Source: Nitriliruptoraceae bacterium
Lineage (GTDB): Bacteria > Actinomycetota > Nitriliruptoria > Nitriliruptorales > Nitriliruptoraceae
Length of the DNA: 27,366 nucleotides
NCBI GenBank assembly: GCA_007125475.1
Contig: SLDB01000128.1
Location: 1 to 27,366, forward strand
Direction of reading: 5' to 3'
The notes below the pieces were generated by a model that was not told where the DNA came from, made no database searches, and saw nothing but the letters and a program-made list of their open reading frames with translations. Below are positions 16,840 through 23,312 of this stretch, piece by piece. The first letter of the stretch is position 1; every line of letters begins with the position of its first letter. The position numbers and the translations under genes were made by a program.

Positions 16840-17631
16840 ATGGAGCCTGTCCGCGCCGCACGGGACACGAGCCCCTCGCCTACCCTGGTCCGGTTCCACG
16901 GCGACCTGCCGGTGGTTGCCGGCGGCCGCTGCCAGTGGCTGGAGGACGCCGGTCCGCGTTCGGTGAAGGACGCCGTCGAGGCGGCCGGGGCCCCACACAC
17001 CGAGGTCGGCAACGTCCTCGTCGACGGCGCCGAAGCGGGGTTCACCACCCGGCTGGCCGGCGGCGAGGTCGTCGACGTCCACCCGCCATCTCCCGGCGAG
17101 GCGTCACCACTGTGGCCGGCTCCGCCGCGACCGCCGCGGTTCGTGGCCGACGTGCACCTGGGGACGCTGGCCCGGCGGCTGCGGCTGCTCGGCTTCGACG
17201 CCTGGTACCGCAACGACGCCGTCGACACCGAGCTGGCCGCGATCGCCGCACGTGACGCCCGGATCCTGGTCTCCCGTGACCGCGGCCTGCTCAAGCGCCG
17301 CTCGGTGGTGCACGGGTACTGCCCCCGGTCCGACGAGCCCGAGGAACAGGCCCTGGAGCTCGCCCGGCGCTACGGACTGGCGGTGCAGGCGACCCCGATG
17401 ACCCGGTGCGTGCGCTGCAACGGTGTCCTCGAGGCCGCCTCGCGCCACCAGGTCGCTGACGCGGTCCCGGCCCGCAGTTTCGAGGCGTTCGACACCTTCG
17501 CCCGGTGCACCGCGTGCGGCCACGTGGTGTGGCCGGGTTCCCACCTCGAGGCTCTCGCGGGGTTCCTGCGGCGGTTCGCCGCCACTGGTCGCTCCACGGC
17601 CGGGCTGACCGCAACCATTGGACCTGACTGA
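16840..17631 (+). CDS. Mut7-C RNase-domain protein with ubiquitin-like N-terminus
   Basis: 263 residues. Residues ~15-82 resemble the ubiquitin/ThiS-like fold often fused in front of this domain. Residues ~100-240 match Mut7-C, a PIN-like nuclease fold, with acidic residues Asp104 (FVADVHLGTLARRLRLLGFD) and Asp147 (VSRDRGLLKRR). A zinc ribbon has pairs Cys190/Cys193 and Cys223/Cys226. RNase activity is predicted from the fold; the natural RNA is unknown. AGGA lies 6 nt before ATG 16840. Its stop codon (17629-17631) lies inside a TetR-type palindrome that belongs to a different, now lost, transcription unit. Confidence 0.85.
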   Translation: MEPVRAARDTSPSPTLVRFHGDLPVVAGGRCQWLEDAGPRSVKDAVEAAGAPHTEVGNVLVDGAEAGFTTRLAGGEVVDVHPPSPGEASPLWPAPPRPPRFVADVHLGTLARRLRLLGFDAWYRNDAVDTELAAIAARDARILVSRDRGLLKRRSVVHGYCPRSDEPEEQALELARRYGLAVQATPMTRCVRCNGVLEAASRHQVADAVPARSFEAFDTFARCTACGHVVWPGSHLEALAGFLRRFAATGRSTAGLTATIGPD

Positions 17632-17646
17632 ATACTCAGTTAGTGT
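17618..17646 (+). promoter_or_regulatory. Promoter with TetR-type operator between -35 and -10
   Basis: TTGGAC (17618-17623) and TAGTGT (17641-17646) are separated by exactly 17 nt. The spacer holds the near-perfect palindrome ACTGAATACTCAGT (17627-17640; six of seven positions pair in each arm). This design is typical of tightly repressed TetR-controlled exporter operons in actinobacteria. No TetR gene or exporter operon follows, only a permease fragment. The promoter now points into that relic and then into the antisense strand of bisC. Confidence 0.7.
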
Positions 17647-17693
17647 CCGCCGCGACCACTCGGGTTCGTCCTGGCCAGGCGACGCGATGTGGG

Positions 17694-17924
17694 GGCGAGC
17701 TCGCCCACCTCAACCACGTCCCGGCGATCCTGGTCGTGCTCGGGCTGGCGGCGCTGCTGTTCGGTGCAGCGCCCCGGGCCGTCCCGGCGACGTGGGTCCC
17801 GGTCGGGTACGGCTTCTTCGTCGGGACCTTCGGGCCGATGCTTCAGCTCCCCGATGCGGTGTACGACGTCTCGCCGTTCACCCACCCGGCCGAGATGCCC
17901 GTCGAGACGTTCGCCGCCGGCCCC
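17694..17924 (+). pseudogene. Relic of an ABC exporter permease (C-terminal fragment)
   Basis: In one frame the translation reads ALLFGAAPRAVPATWV, GYGFFVGTFGPMLQLPDA and VYDVSPFTHPAEMPVETFAAGP. This is the characteristic segment near the C-terminus of actinobacterial ABC permeases annotated as exporters of polyketide antibiotics. Only about 77 residues survive. Everything expected between the promoter at 17618 and this segment is missing: a repressor or ATPase gene and most of the permease. The final helix is also absent because bisC sequence begins. No credible start codon exists in this frame after the transcription start. I regard it as a deletion scar, not a gene. Confidence 0.7.
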
Positions 17925-20263
17925 GGCGGTGGTCGGCTCGTCACCGGCGGTGGGGTGAACGCGCCCACCGGCGGCAGCGGCCCGGTGTAGGGCTCGATCT
18001 CGACCAGGGTGGTGTTGGAGCTCGGCCCCTGGGCCAGCGACGAGGTGCCGATGTCGAGGGTGAGGACGTTGGGGTTGCCGTGCACCTCCAGCGGCTGTTC
18101 CTCGGCGGGGTCCTGCGGGTCGTACCAGGCGCCGGTCGCCAGCTGCACCACACCGGGGCGGAGCTCGTCGCTGACGCGGGCACCGGCCAGGCACGCACCG
18201 CGGTCGTTGAACACGCGCACCACCGCCCCGTCGACGACCCCGCGGTCACGTGCGTCGTCGGGGTGCAGCACCACCGGCTCACGGCCCGAGACCTTGCCGA
18301 GCTGACTGGTCTCCCCGTGGTCGTACTGGCTGTGCAGGCGGGTCGCCGGCTGGTTGGAGCACAGGTGCAGCCCGTAGCGACGCGCCTGCGACGAGCCGAG
18401 CCACTCGGCCGGTTCCAGCCAGCTCGGGTGCGCCGGGCAGTCGTCGTAGCCGAAGCCGGCGATCGTCGGTGAGGAGATCTCGATCCGCCCCGACGGTGTC
18501 GGCAGCGGGTTGGCGACCGGATCGACGCGGAGCCGTTCGTACATGCTGGGGCCACGCGCCACCCGCGGCAGCTCGACCGGCTCCCCGGCCTCCCAGAACT
18601 CCTCGAACCCGGCCAGCGCGACCCCGCTCTCGGCCAGGCGCGTCCGCGTCTGGTCGTAGAGCCGGCCGACCCAGGCCATCTCGTCGCGCCCCTCGGTGAA
18701 CGTCTCGCCGACTCCGAGGCGGGCGGCGAGGTCGGTGAACACCTGGTAATCGGTTCGCACCCCGGCCGGGGGGTCGACGGCTCGGCGCATCGGGGTGAGG
18801 GTGTGCTCACCGCGTCCGGCGGCGATGTCGTTTCGCTCCAGCGACGTCGCCGCGGGGAAGACGACGTCGGCGTGGCGCGCGATGGGGCTCCACCACGGCT
18901 CGTGCACCACGACGGTGTCCGGCCGCTGCCAGGCCGCCCGCAGGCGGTTGAGGTCCTGATGGTGGTGGAACGGGTTGCCACCGGCCCAGTGGACGAACCG
19001 GATCTCCGGGTAGGTGTGCTCGCCGCCGTCGTAGACGAACCGCTCCCCCGGGCGCAGCAGCAGGTCGGCGATCCGCGCCACCGGGATGAACGCCTCGACC
19101 GGGTTGTGACCCTGTGGCAGGGAGGCGACCGACCACGGCGAGGCCGGGTTCCCCAACCACTCGAACGCCCCGAGTGAGACCCCGAACCCCCCGCCGGGCC
19201 GTCCCAGGCTCCCCGACATCGCCGACAGGGTCAGCGCCATCCAGTGGACCTGCTCGCCGTGGTGGGCCCGCTGCAGGGCGTAGGCGGCGGTCACCACCGT
19301 CCGACTGCGGGCGATGTCGTGGGCCAGGCCGGTGATCGCGGCCGCATCGACGTCGCAGATCGCCGCGGCCCACCGCGCGTCCTTGGGCTGACCGTCGGCC
19401 TCCCCACGCAGGTAGCGGGCGAAGCGCTCCCAGCCGACGCAGCAGCGCTCGAGGAAGTCGTGGTCGGCCAGGCCCTCGGCGTCGAGCGTGTGGGCGATGC
19501 CCAGCATCATCGCCACGTCGGTGTTGGGACGGCAGGGCACCCACGTCGCCTCGAGCGCCGCCGGGACGTCACCGCGGATCGGGCCGATGTTGACGAAGCG
19601 CACCCCCGCCTGACGGCAGCGTTGCTGCAGACCGACGCTGCGGTGCCGGGCGAGCCCGCCGGGGTTGACCTGGACGTTCTTCGCCGGCAGGCCACCGAAC
19701 GCCACCACCAGCTCGCCGTGCTCGGCGATCTCCTCCCAGGTGGGTGCCTGCTGCTGCGCCAGCACCATCCCCCCGACGACGTGGTCGAGGACGACGTTCA
19801 CCGCCGCCGAGCTGTAGGTGTTCACCGAGCGCGTGTACCCGCCGACGGCGTTGAGGAAGCGGTGCAACTGGCTCTGGGCGTGGTGGAACCGGCCCGCCGA
19901 GGCCCACCCGTACGAACCGCCGAAGATCGCGGCGTTGCCGTACTCGCGGCGTACCCGGTCCAGCTCGTCGGCGACCAGCCGCACCGCCTCGTCGTGGCTG
20001 ACCTCGACGAACGGCTCGGCCCCCCGACGGCCCCGGCCGTGACCGGTGGCACCGGGGCCGTGCTCGAGCCATCCGGCCCGCACCATCGGGGACGTCAGGC
20101 GCACCGGCGAGTCGTGGTGCTGGGCCATCCCGGCCGCGATCGGTGAGGGATCGGGGTCGTCGTCGCGCGGGTGGAGCCGGTGCACGACCCCGTCACGGAC
20201 CTCGGCGAGGTAGTTGCCCCAGTGGGTGGCGGTGGGGACGAACTCGCTGGTTGGTTCCTTCAC
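17843..20263 (-). CDS. bisC: BisC/TorA-type molybdopterin S/N-oxide reductase
   Basis: 806 residues. THWGNYLAEV near the start, then GGSYGWASAGRF and HHAQSQLHRFLN (115-138), are hallmarks of the BisC/TorA/DorA group. Ser151 in NTYSS is the likely molybdenum ligand. There is no N-terminal Fe-S cysteine motif and no twin-arginine signal, so it is probably cytoplasmic like BisC, which reduces biotin sulfoxide and related sulfoxides; the exact substrate is not readable. The dinucleotide-binding domain fills ~630-770 and the conserved part ends at GPLPPVGAFTPPP. The last ~33 residues are Gly/Pro/Ser-rich and read through the opposite strand of the permease relic, so they are newly acquired. GTG 20263 has GGAG about 9 nt upstream; a TAGGGT -10 box lies at 20312-20317 on the minus strand. 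Confidence 0.88.
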   Translation of the reverse strand: MKEPTSEFVPTATHWGNYLAEVRDGVVHRLHPRDDDPDPSPIAAGMAQHHDSPVRLTSPMVRAGWLEHGPGATGHGRGRRGAEPFVEVSHDEAVRLVADELDRVRREYGNAAIFGGSYGWASAGRFHHAQSQLHRFLNAVGGYTRSVNTYSSAAVNVVLDHVVGGMVLAQQQAPTWEEIAEHGELVVAFGGLPAKNVQVNPGGLARHRSVGLQQRCRQAGVRFVNIGPIRGDVPAALEATWVPCRPNTDVAMMLGIAHTLDAEGLADHDFLERCCVGWERFARYLRGEADGQPKDARWAAAICDVDAAAITGLAHDIARSRTVVTAAYALQRAHHGEQVHWMALTLSAMSGSLGRPGGGFGVSLGAFEWLGNPASPWSVASLPQGHNPVEAFIPVARIADLLLRPGERFVYDGGEHTYPEIRFVHWAGGNPFHHHQDLNRLRAAWQRPDTVVVHEPWWSPIARHADVVFPAATSLERNDIAAGRGEHTLTPMRRAVDPPAGVRTDYQVFTDLAARLGVGETFTEGRDEMAWVGRLYDQTRTRLAESGVALAGFEEFWEAGEPVELPRVARGPSMYERLRVDPVANPLPTPSGRIEISSPTIAGFGYDDCPAHPSWLEPAEWLGSSQARRYGLHLCSNQPATRLHSQYDHGETSQLGKVSGREPVVLHPDDARDRGVVDGAVVRVFNDRGACLAGARVSDELRPGVVQLATGAWYDPQDPAEEQPLEVHGNPNVLTLDIGTSSLAQGPSSNTTLVEIEPYTGPLPPVGAFTPPPVTSRPPPGPAANVSTGISAGWVNGETSYTASGS

Positions 20264-20387
20264 GCTCTCGAGCTCCGTCTCGACGGTTCCCCGCGCGCTG
20301 CTGACGGGCCAACCCTACGGCGCTGCAGCCGGTGGAGGCGGTTTGTACGGTGGGCGCATCACCCGATCCGCGAAACTCGAGGAATCT

Positions 20388-20687
20388 GTGCTGAAGGTCA
20401 GCGACGACGCCGCGAGCGTGCTCGAAGAGGCACGCACCACCCAACAGCTGCCGGACTCCTTCGGTGTCCGGGTGTTCGCCCAGGCCGACGAATCCGGGGA
20501 AGCCACCCTCGCGCTGGCCTTCACCGAAGAGCCCGGAGAAGGTGACCAGGTCACCATGCAGGGCGAGACGAAGATCTACGTCGCCCCGGAGCTCGCCGAG
20601 CCCCTCGCGGAGAGCAGGCTCGAGGTGGAGGACACGCCCGACGGCCAGCAGCTCGCGCTGGTCCCCCAGAACGACGAGGAGCAGTAA
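20388..20687 (+). CDS. HesB/IscA-like protein without cysteines
   Basis: 99 residues. The opening LKVSDDAASVLEEA, the FGVRVFAQ strand and the TKIYVAPELAEPL segment follow the pattern of A-type Fe-S carriers (HesB/IscA). The product has no cysteine at all, so it cannot hold a cluster as IscA does. Function is therefore unknown; some actinobacterial relatives carry the HesB name only by fold. GTG 20388 has GAGGAA 5 nt upstream, and TACGGT at 20346-20351 may be its -10 box. It diverges from bisC. The acidic tail ends NDEEQ. Confidence 0.7.
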   Translation: MLKVSDDAASVLEEARTTQQLPDSFGVRVFAQADESGEATLALAFTEEPGEGDQVTMQGETKIYVAPELAEPLAESRLEVEDTPDGQQLALVPQNDEEQ

Positions 20688-20727
20688 CCCCCGGTCGGGG
20701 CGGGGCCTGGCCAGGGGCGGGTTCGCC

Positions 20728-20853
20728 GCCGGGGGCGAACGGCGGGTCGGTCCACTCCAGCACCCGGGCGCGGACCGGTGATAGGGCCCCGACCCGGGAG
20801 CGGACCACCTCCAGCCGTGCTCGCAGGGAGTCGATGAGCTCCTCGGTGCGGAT
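20728..20853 (-). pseudogene. Probable relic of a cobalamin-binding (BtuF-like) protein
   Basis: On the minus strand the frame reads RTEELIDSLRARLEVV, then VRARVLEWTDPPFAPG. This resembles the middle of ABC-type cobalamin-binding proteins, which typically have a helix of the form LxxSLRARLxxVR followed by RVxxLEWxDPPFxxGHWVPEM. Here the match stops after about 42 residues, with neither the upstream domain nor the metal-site region after it. The surrounding frame is low-complexity. I read it as a remnant between the HesB-like and sirtuin genes. Only a database search can settle it. Confidence 0.5.
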
Positions 20854-20900
20854 CTGCGCGCCGGTGGGTGGCAGGCAACCGTCGTTCCTCTCGAGCTCGC

Positions 20901-20928
20901 AGCGACCAGCGATCAGCGACCAGCGAGG
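20901..20928 (+). repeat. Four tandem 7-bp units before the sirtuin gene
   Basis: AGCGACC, AGCGATC, AGCGACC and AGCGAGG follow without gaps. The last unit merges into the GAGGG ribosome-binding site for ATG 20934. Confidence 0.6.
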
Positions 20929-20933
20929 GCGAG

Positions 20934-21737
20934 ATGGGTCCCGACGACCGGACCGCCGCACGGGCGTCGTCGCAGGTGATGGACGAGCTCGCGGCCGTGC
21001 TCACCAACCCGGAGCGACCAGCGGTCGTGCTGTCGGGCGCCGGCATCTCGGTCTCCAGCGACATCCCGGCGTTTCGTGGCAGTGGGGGCCTGTGGGCGCG
21101 CTACGACCCGATGGAGTACGCCACGCTCCAGGCCTTCCTCACCGATCCGGACAAGGTCTGGCAGATGCTGTGGGAACTCGACGCGGTCCTGGAGGCGGCC
21201 GACCCGAACCCGGCCCATGACGCCATCGCCGAGCTCCAGCGCCTCGGGGCGGTCGGAACGGTGGTCACCCAGAACATCGATGGGCTCCACCAGCGGGCCG
21301 GCAGCGAGGACGTCGTCGAGTTGCACGGCACTCGCTCGTCGTTGACCTGCCAGGCCTGCCGGCAGACGGTCTCCCGCGAGGCCGTGACCGCCGACGGGGC
21401 CGGCAGCGGCGCGCCACGCTGCAGGGCGTGTGGCGGGCCGCTCAGGCCTGACGTGGTGTTCTTCGGCGAGCCGCTCCCCGTCGACGCGTGGCAGCGGGCC
21501 GAGCAGCAGGTTCTCGCCGCCTCGGACGTGCTCGTGGTGGGCACCGCCGGGGAGGTCGAGCCGGCCGCGAGCCTTCCCCACCTGGCCAGCGACGCCGGCG
21601 CACGTGTGTGGGAGATCAACCCGCAGCCGTCCCTGGCGATCGCTCGCCGGATCGAACGGCCTGCAGAGCTGGCGCTGCCAGAACTCGCCGCCCGTCTCCG
21701 CGACGCCGGCGCGACCTCGCGGCCGACCGGGCGGTGA
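20934..21737 (+). CDS. Sirtuin-type NAD-dependent protein deacylase
   Basis: 267 residues. The Rossmann motif GAGIS (35-39) is followed by DIPAFRG, TQNIDGLH (112-119), catalytic His131 in ELHG, four zinc cysteines (139, 142, 163, 166) and VVFFGE (174-179). It removes acyl groups from lysines using NAD+. The YxxR pair that marks desuccinylases is not seen in the helix after FRG, so deacetylase-type specificity is more likely. The usual GTS motif is GTA (203-205) here. ATG 20934 has GAGGG just upstream; a longer frame upstream covers the tandem repeat and has no family similarity. It is convergent with the cupredoxin gene, with a strong hairpin between. Confidence 0.9.
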   Translation: MGPDDRTAARASSQVMDELAAVLTNPERPAVVLSGAGISVSSDIPAFRGSGGLWARYDPMEYATLQAFLTDPDKVWQMLWELDAVLEAADPNPAHDAIAELQRLGAVGTVVTQNIDGLHQRAGSEDVVELHGTRSSLTCQACRQTVSREAVTADGAGSGAPRCRACGGPLRPDVVFFGEPLPVDAWQRAEQQVLAASDVLVVGTAGEVEPAASLPHLASDAGARVWEINPQPSLAIARRIERPAELALPELAARLRDAGATSRPTGR

Positions 21738-21799
21738 CGGCCGGGCCACCGGCTGCACGACGTCCTGGTCGGGCCCGCCGTCACCAGTGGTGGGAGCGA

Positions 21800-21835
21800 C
21801 GTCGAGGAGGCGGGTGGTCAGACGCCTCCTCGACG
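21800..21835. terminator. 13-bp perfect hairpin between convergent genes
   Basis: CGTCGAGGAGGCG (21800-21812) pairs perfectly with CGCCTCCTCGACG (21823-21835) across a 10-nt loop. It sits between the stops of the sirtuin gene and the cupredoxin gene, a typical bidirectional terminator position. There is no T-tract on either side. Confidence 0.65.
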
Positions 21836-21843
21836 GACACCGG

Positions 21844-22584
21844 TCATCGCACCGTGAGGGTGGCCTGCATGGACTCGTGGCCCGGGATGTCGCAGATCAC
21901 CGGGTAGCTCCCCGGCGCCAGGTCGATCGGGATGCGCACACCCTGGCTCGCCGGGATCACCACATCGACGGAGGTGTTCTCGACGGTGAAGGTGTGCCGG
22001 AACGGCTCCTGGTTCTCGACGAACAGCGTGCCGCCTTCCTCCACCTCGATGACGTCGGCGAAGGCGTGGCCGGAGATCGCGGTCAGCACGTCACCGGGTT
22101 CGGCCTCCTCGCCGCTGGCGGCCACGGTCGCCACACCGGCGATGAGCAGGCTCGCCGCCAGCACGCCGACCGCGGCGGTGGCGACCCGCCGGGGACCGGG
22201 ACCGTCGGCCCGCCGCAGCGCCATGACCGCCACGGCGATCGCGGCGAGGCGTCCGAAGATCCCGACGACGGCGTGGACGAAGTCGATGCCGGACGAGGGG
22301 TGGGCGAGGTGTTCGACGCCGAACTGCAACGCACCCACGAGCATCAGCACGCTGGTGGTCCCCAGCACGATCGTCGCGGTTCGCGGCAGCCGGCGCACCA
22401 ACGCGATCCCGACGCCGGTGAGCACGGCACCGGCGACGAGCGGCGGGATGACCTCACCCACCAGCGCGATGAAGCCGACGTCGACGAGGGCGACGACACC
22501 GGTGAACCACGCCAGCAGGCGGAGCCACTCACCGGTCCTCGCGGCGGTGTCGTGGGTCGTGGGGGCGGGGGTGGCGGTGGCCAT
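21844..22584 (-). CDS. Membrane protein with C-terminal cupredoxin domain
   Basis: 246 residues. About five membrane helices (~22-41, 45-63, 70-90, 102-122, 134-155) are followed by a cupredoxin-like domain (~163-246). The type-1 copper ligands are complete: His197 in FRHTF, then Cys231, His236 and Met239 in CDIPGHESM. The domain is probably outside the membrane and could carry electrons or bind copper; partners are not evident nearby. ATG 22584 has AAGGAG 7 nt upstream. The hairpin at 22734-22768 separates it from the upstream secreted-protein gene, so it probably has its own promoter in the ~150-nt gap. Confidence 0.85.
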   Translation of the reverse strand: MATATPAPTTHDTAARTGEWLRLLAWFTGVVALVDVGFIALVGEVIPPLVAGAVLTGVGIALVRRLPRTATIVLGTTSVLMLVGALQFGVEHLAHPSSGIDFVHAVVGIFGRLAAIAVAVMALRRADGPGPRRVATAAVGVLAASLLIAGVATVAASGEEAEPGDVLTAISGHAFADVIEVEEGGTLFVENQEPFRHTFTVENTSVDVVIPASQGVRIPIDLAPGSYPVICDIPGHESMQATLTVR

Positions 22585-22733
22585 GACGGCTCCTTGTCAT
22601 CTCGGCGGCCGTGCGCTTCAGCCTCCGCCACGGCGCACGAGGTCGACAGGGCGCCAGCCGGCGGATGCGTGGTACGGCGGGCCCCACCAACGACGGTGCG
22701 GTCGCCCACCCCATGCCACGTCGGCAGGACACC

Positions 22734-22768
22734 GCGTGGGGCCAGGGTGCGAGACCCCGGCCCCACGC
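22734..22768 (-). terminator. Very stable hairpin after the secreted-protein gene
   Basis: GCGTGGGGCC (22734-22743) pairs perfectly with GGCCCCACGC (22759-22768). After one mismatch, GGGT (22745-22748) pairs with ACCC (22754-22757) around a 5-nt loop, giving 14 pairs in total. It begins 14 nt past the stop of the gene at 22783-23118. There is no T-tract. Confidence 0.6.
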
Positions 22769-22782
22769 TGCAGGCGGCGAGC

Positions 22783-23118
22783 TCACGAGCCGTGGGGGCA
22801 TCCAGGACCACCGGGACCGAAGATGTCCACGGCACTGTTGCCGTGGTCCCGCTGCGTCTCGCAGGCGGTGTTCAGACCGTTGCCATGTGACGGAGACTGG
22901 AGGTAGATACCTCCCGGACCGCCAGGGATCAGTCCGTTGCCCTGCCCCGGCAGCGCGGGACCACCGACCCATCCAAGGCCGCCAAGCTCAGCGAATCGCT
23001 CGGCGCGGTGGGTCTGGACCTCGCCGTCCTGGACGACGAGGACGTGGGCCGATGCCGGTGCCGCCATCATGGCCAGCGCCATCACGAGTGCGGCGGCCAG
23101 GGTGATCAAGCGTCTCAT
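22783..23118 (-). CDS. Small secreted two-cysteine protein, unknown function
   Basis: 111 residues. ATG 23118 has a near-ideal AAGGAGG with a 6-nt gap. Residues 1-24 are a clear Sec signal peptide (two arginines, a hydrophobic core, then PASA, with cleavage likely before HVLVV). The ~87-residue mature protein is rich in Gly, Pro and His. It has two cysteines, in LNTACET and in PGCPHGS at the C-terminus, which could form a disulfide. The tail pattern GNSAVDIFGP...GCPHG recalls unnamed actinobacterial secreted proteins I have seen; no function is known to me. It lies upstream of the cupredoxin gene on the same strand but is separated by a terminator-like hairpin. Confidence 0.8.
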   Translation of the reverse strand: MRRLITLAAALVMALAMMAAPASAHVLVVQDGEVQTHRAERFAELGGLGWVGGPALPGQGNGLIPGGPGGIYLQSPSHGNGLNTACETQRDHGNSAVDIFGPGGPGCPHGS

Positions 23119-23300
23119 GTGCTTCCTCCTTGGGTCGTGGGGCGCGGCGGACGGCGCCGCGTGCCCGGATACGGGATTCCCCACCCGGCAGCTTGTGAGC
23201 CGGCGTGAGCCACGGCGAGGGAGGAGACCCACCGATCGGGGTGTGGCTGGCCGTACCACGCCGGTGCGGCCGGCGCGCTGACGCGGACGTGCGGGCCGGT

Positions 23301-23306
23301 CATACT
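23301..23306 (+). promoter_or_regulatory. Promoter of the sensor kinase gene, leaderless type
   Basis: CATACT is followed by 6 nt and ATG 23313. CTGACG at 23278-23283 is 17 nt upstream and fits a -35 box. No Shine-Dalgarno sequence is present. Confidence 0.5.
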
Positions 23307-23312
23307 TCGCGG

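Noticed and set aside
17643..17990. ORF with permease similarity as a functional small gene
   Set aside because: Its GTG lies inside the -10 box, only a C-terminal permease piece is encoded, and its end is antisense bisC. A relic explains it better.
20901..20928. Tandem repeat as a CRISPR or iteron array
   Set aside because: The units are 7 bp, contiguous and only four in number, with no spacers and no cas or replication gene nearby.
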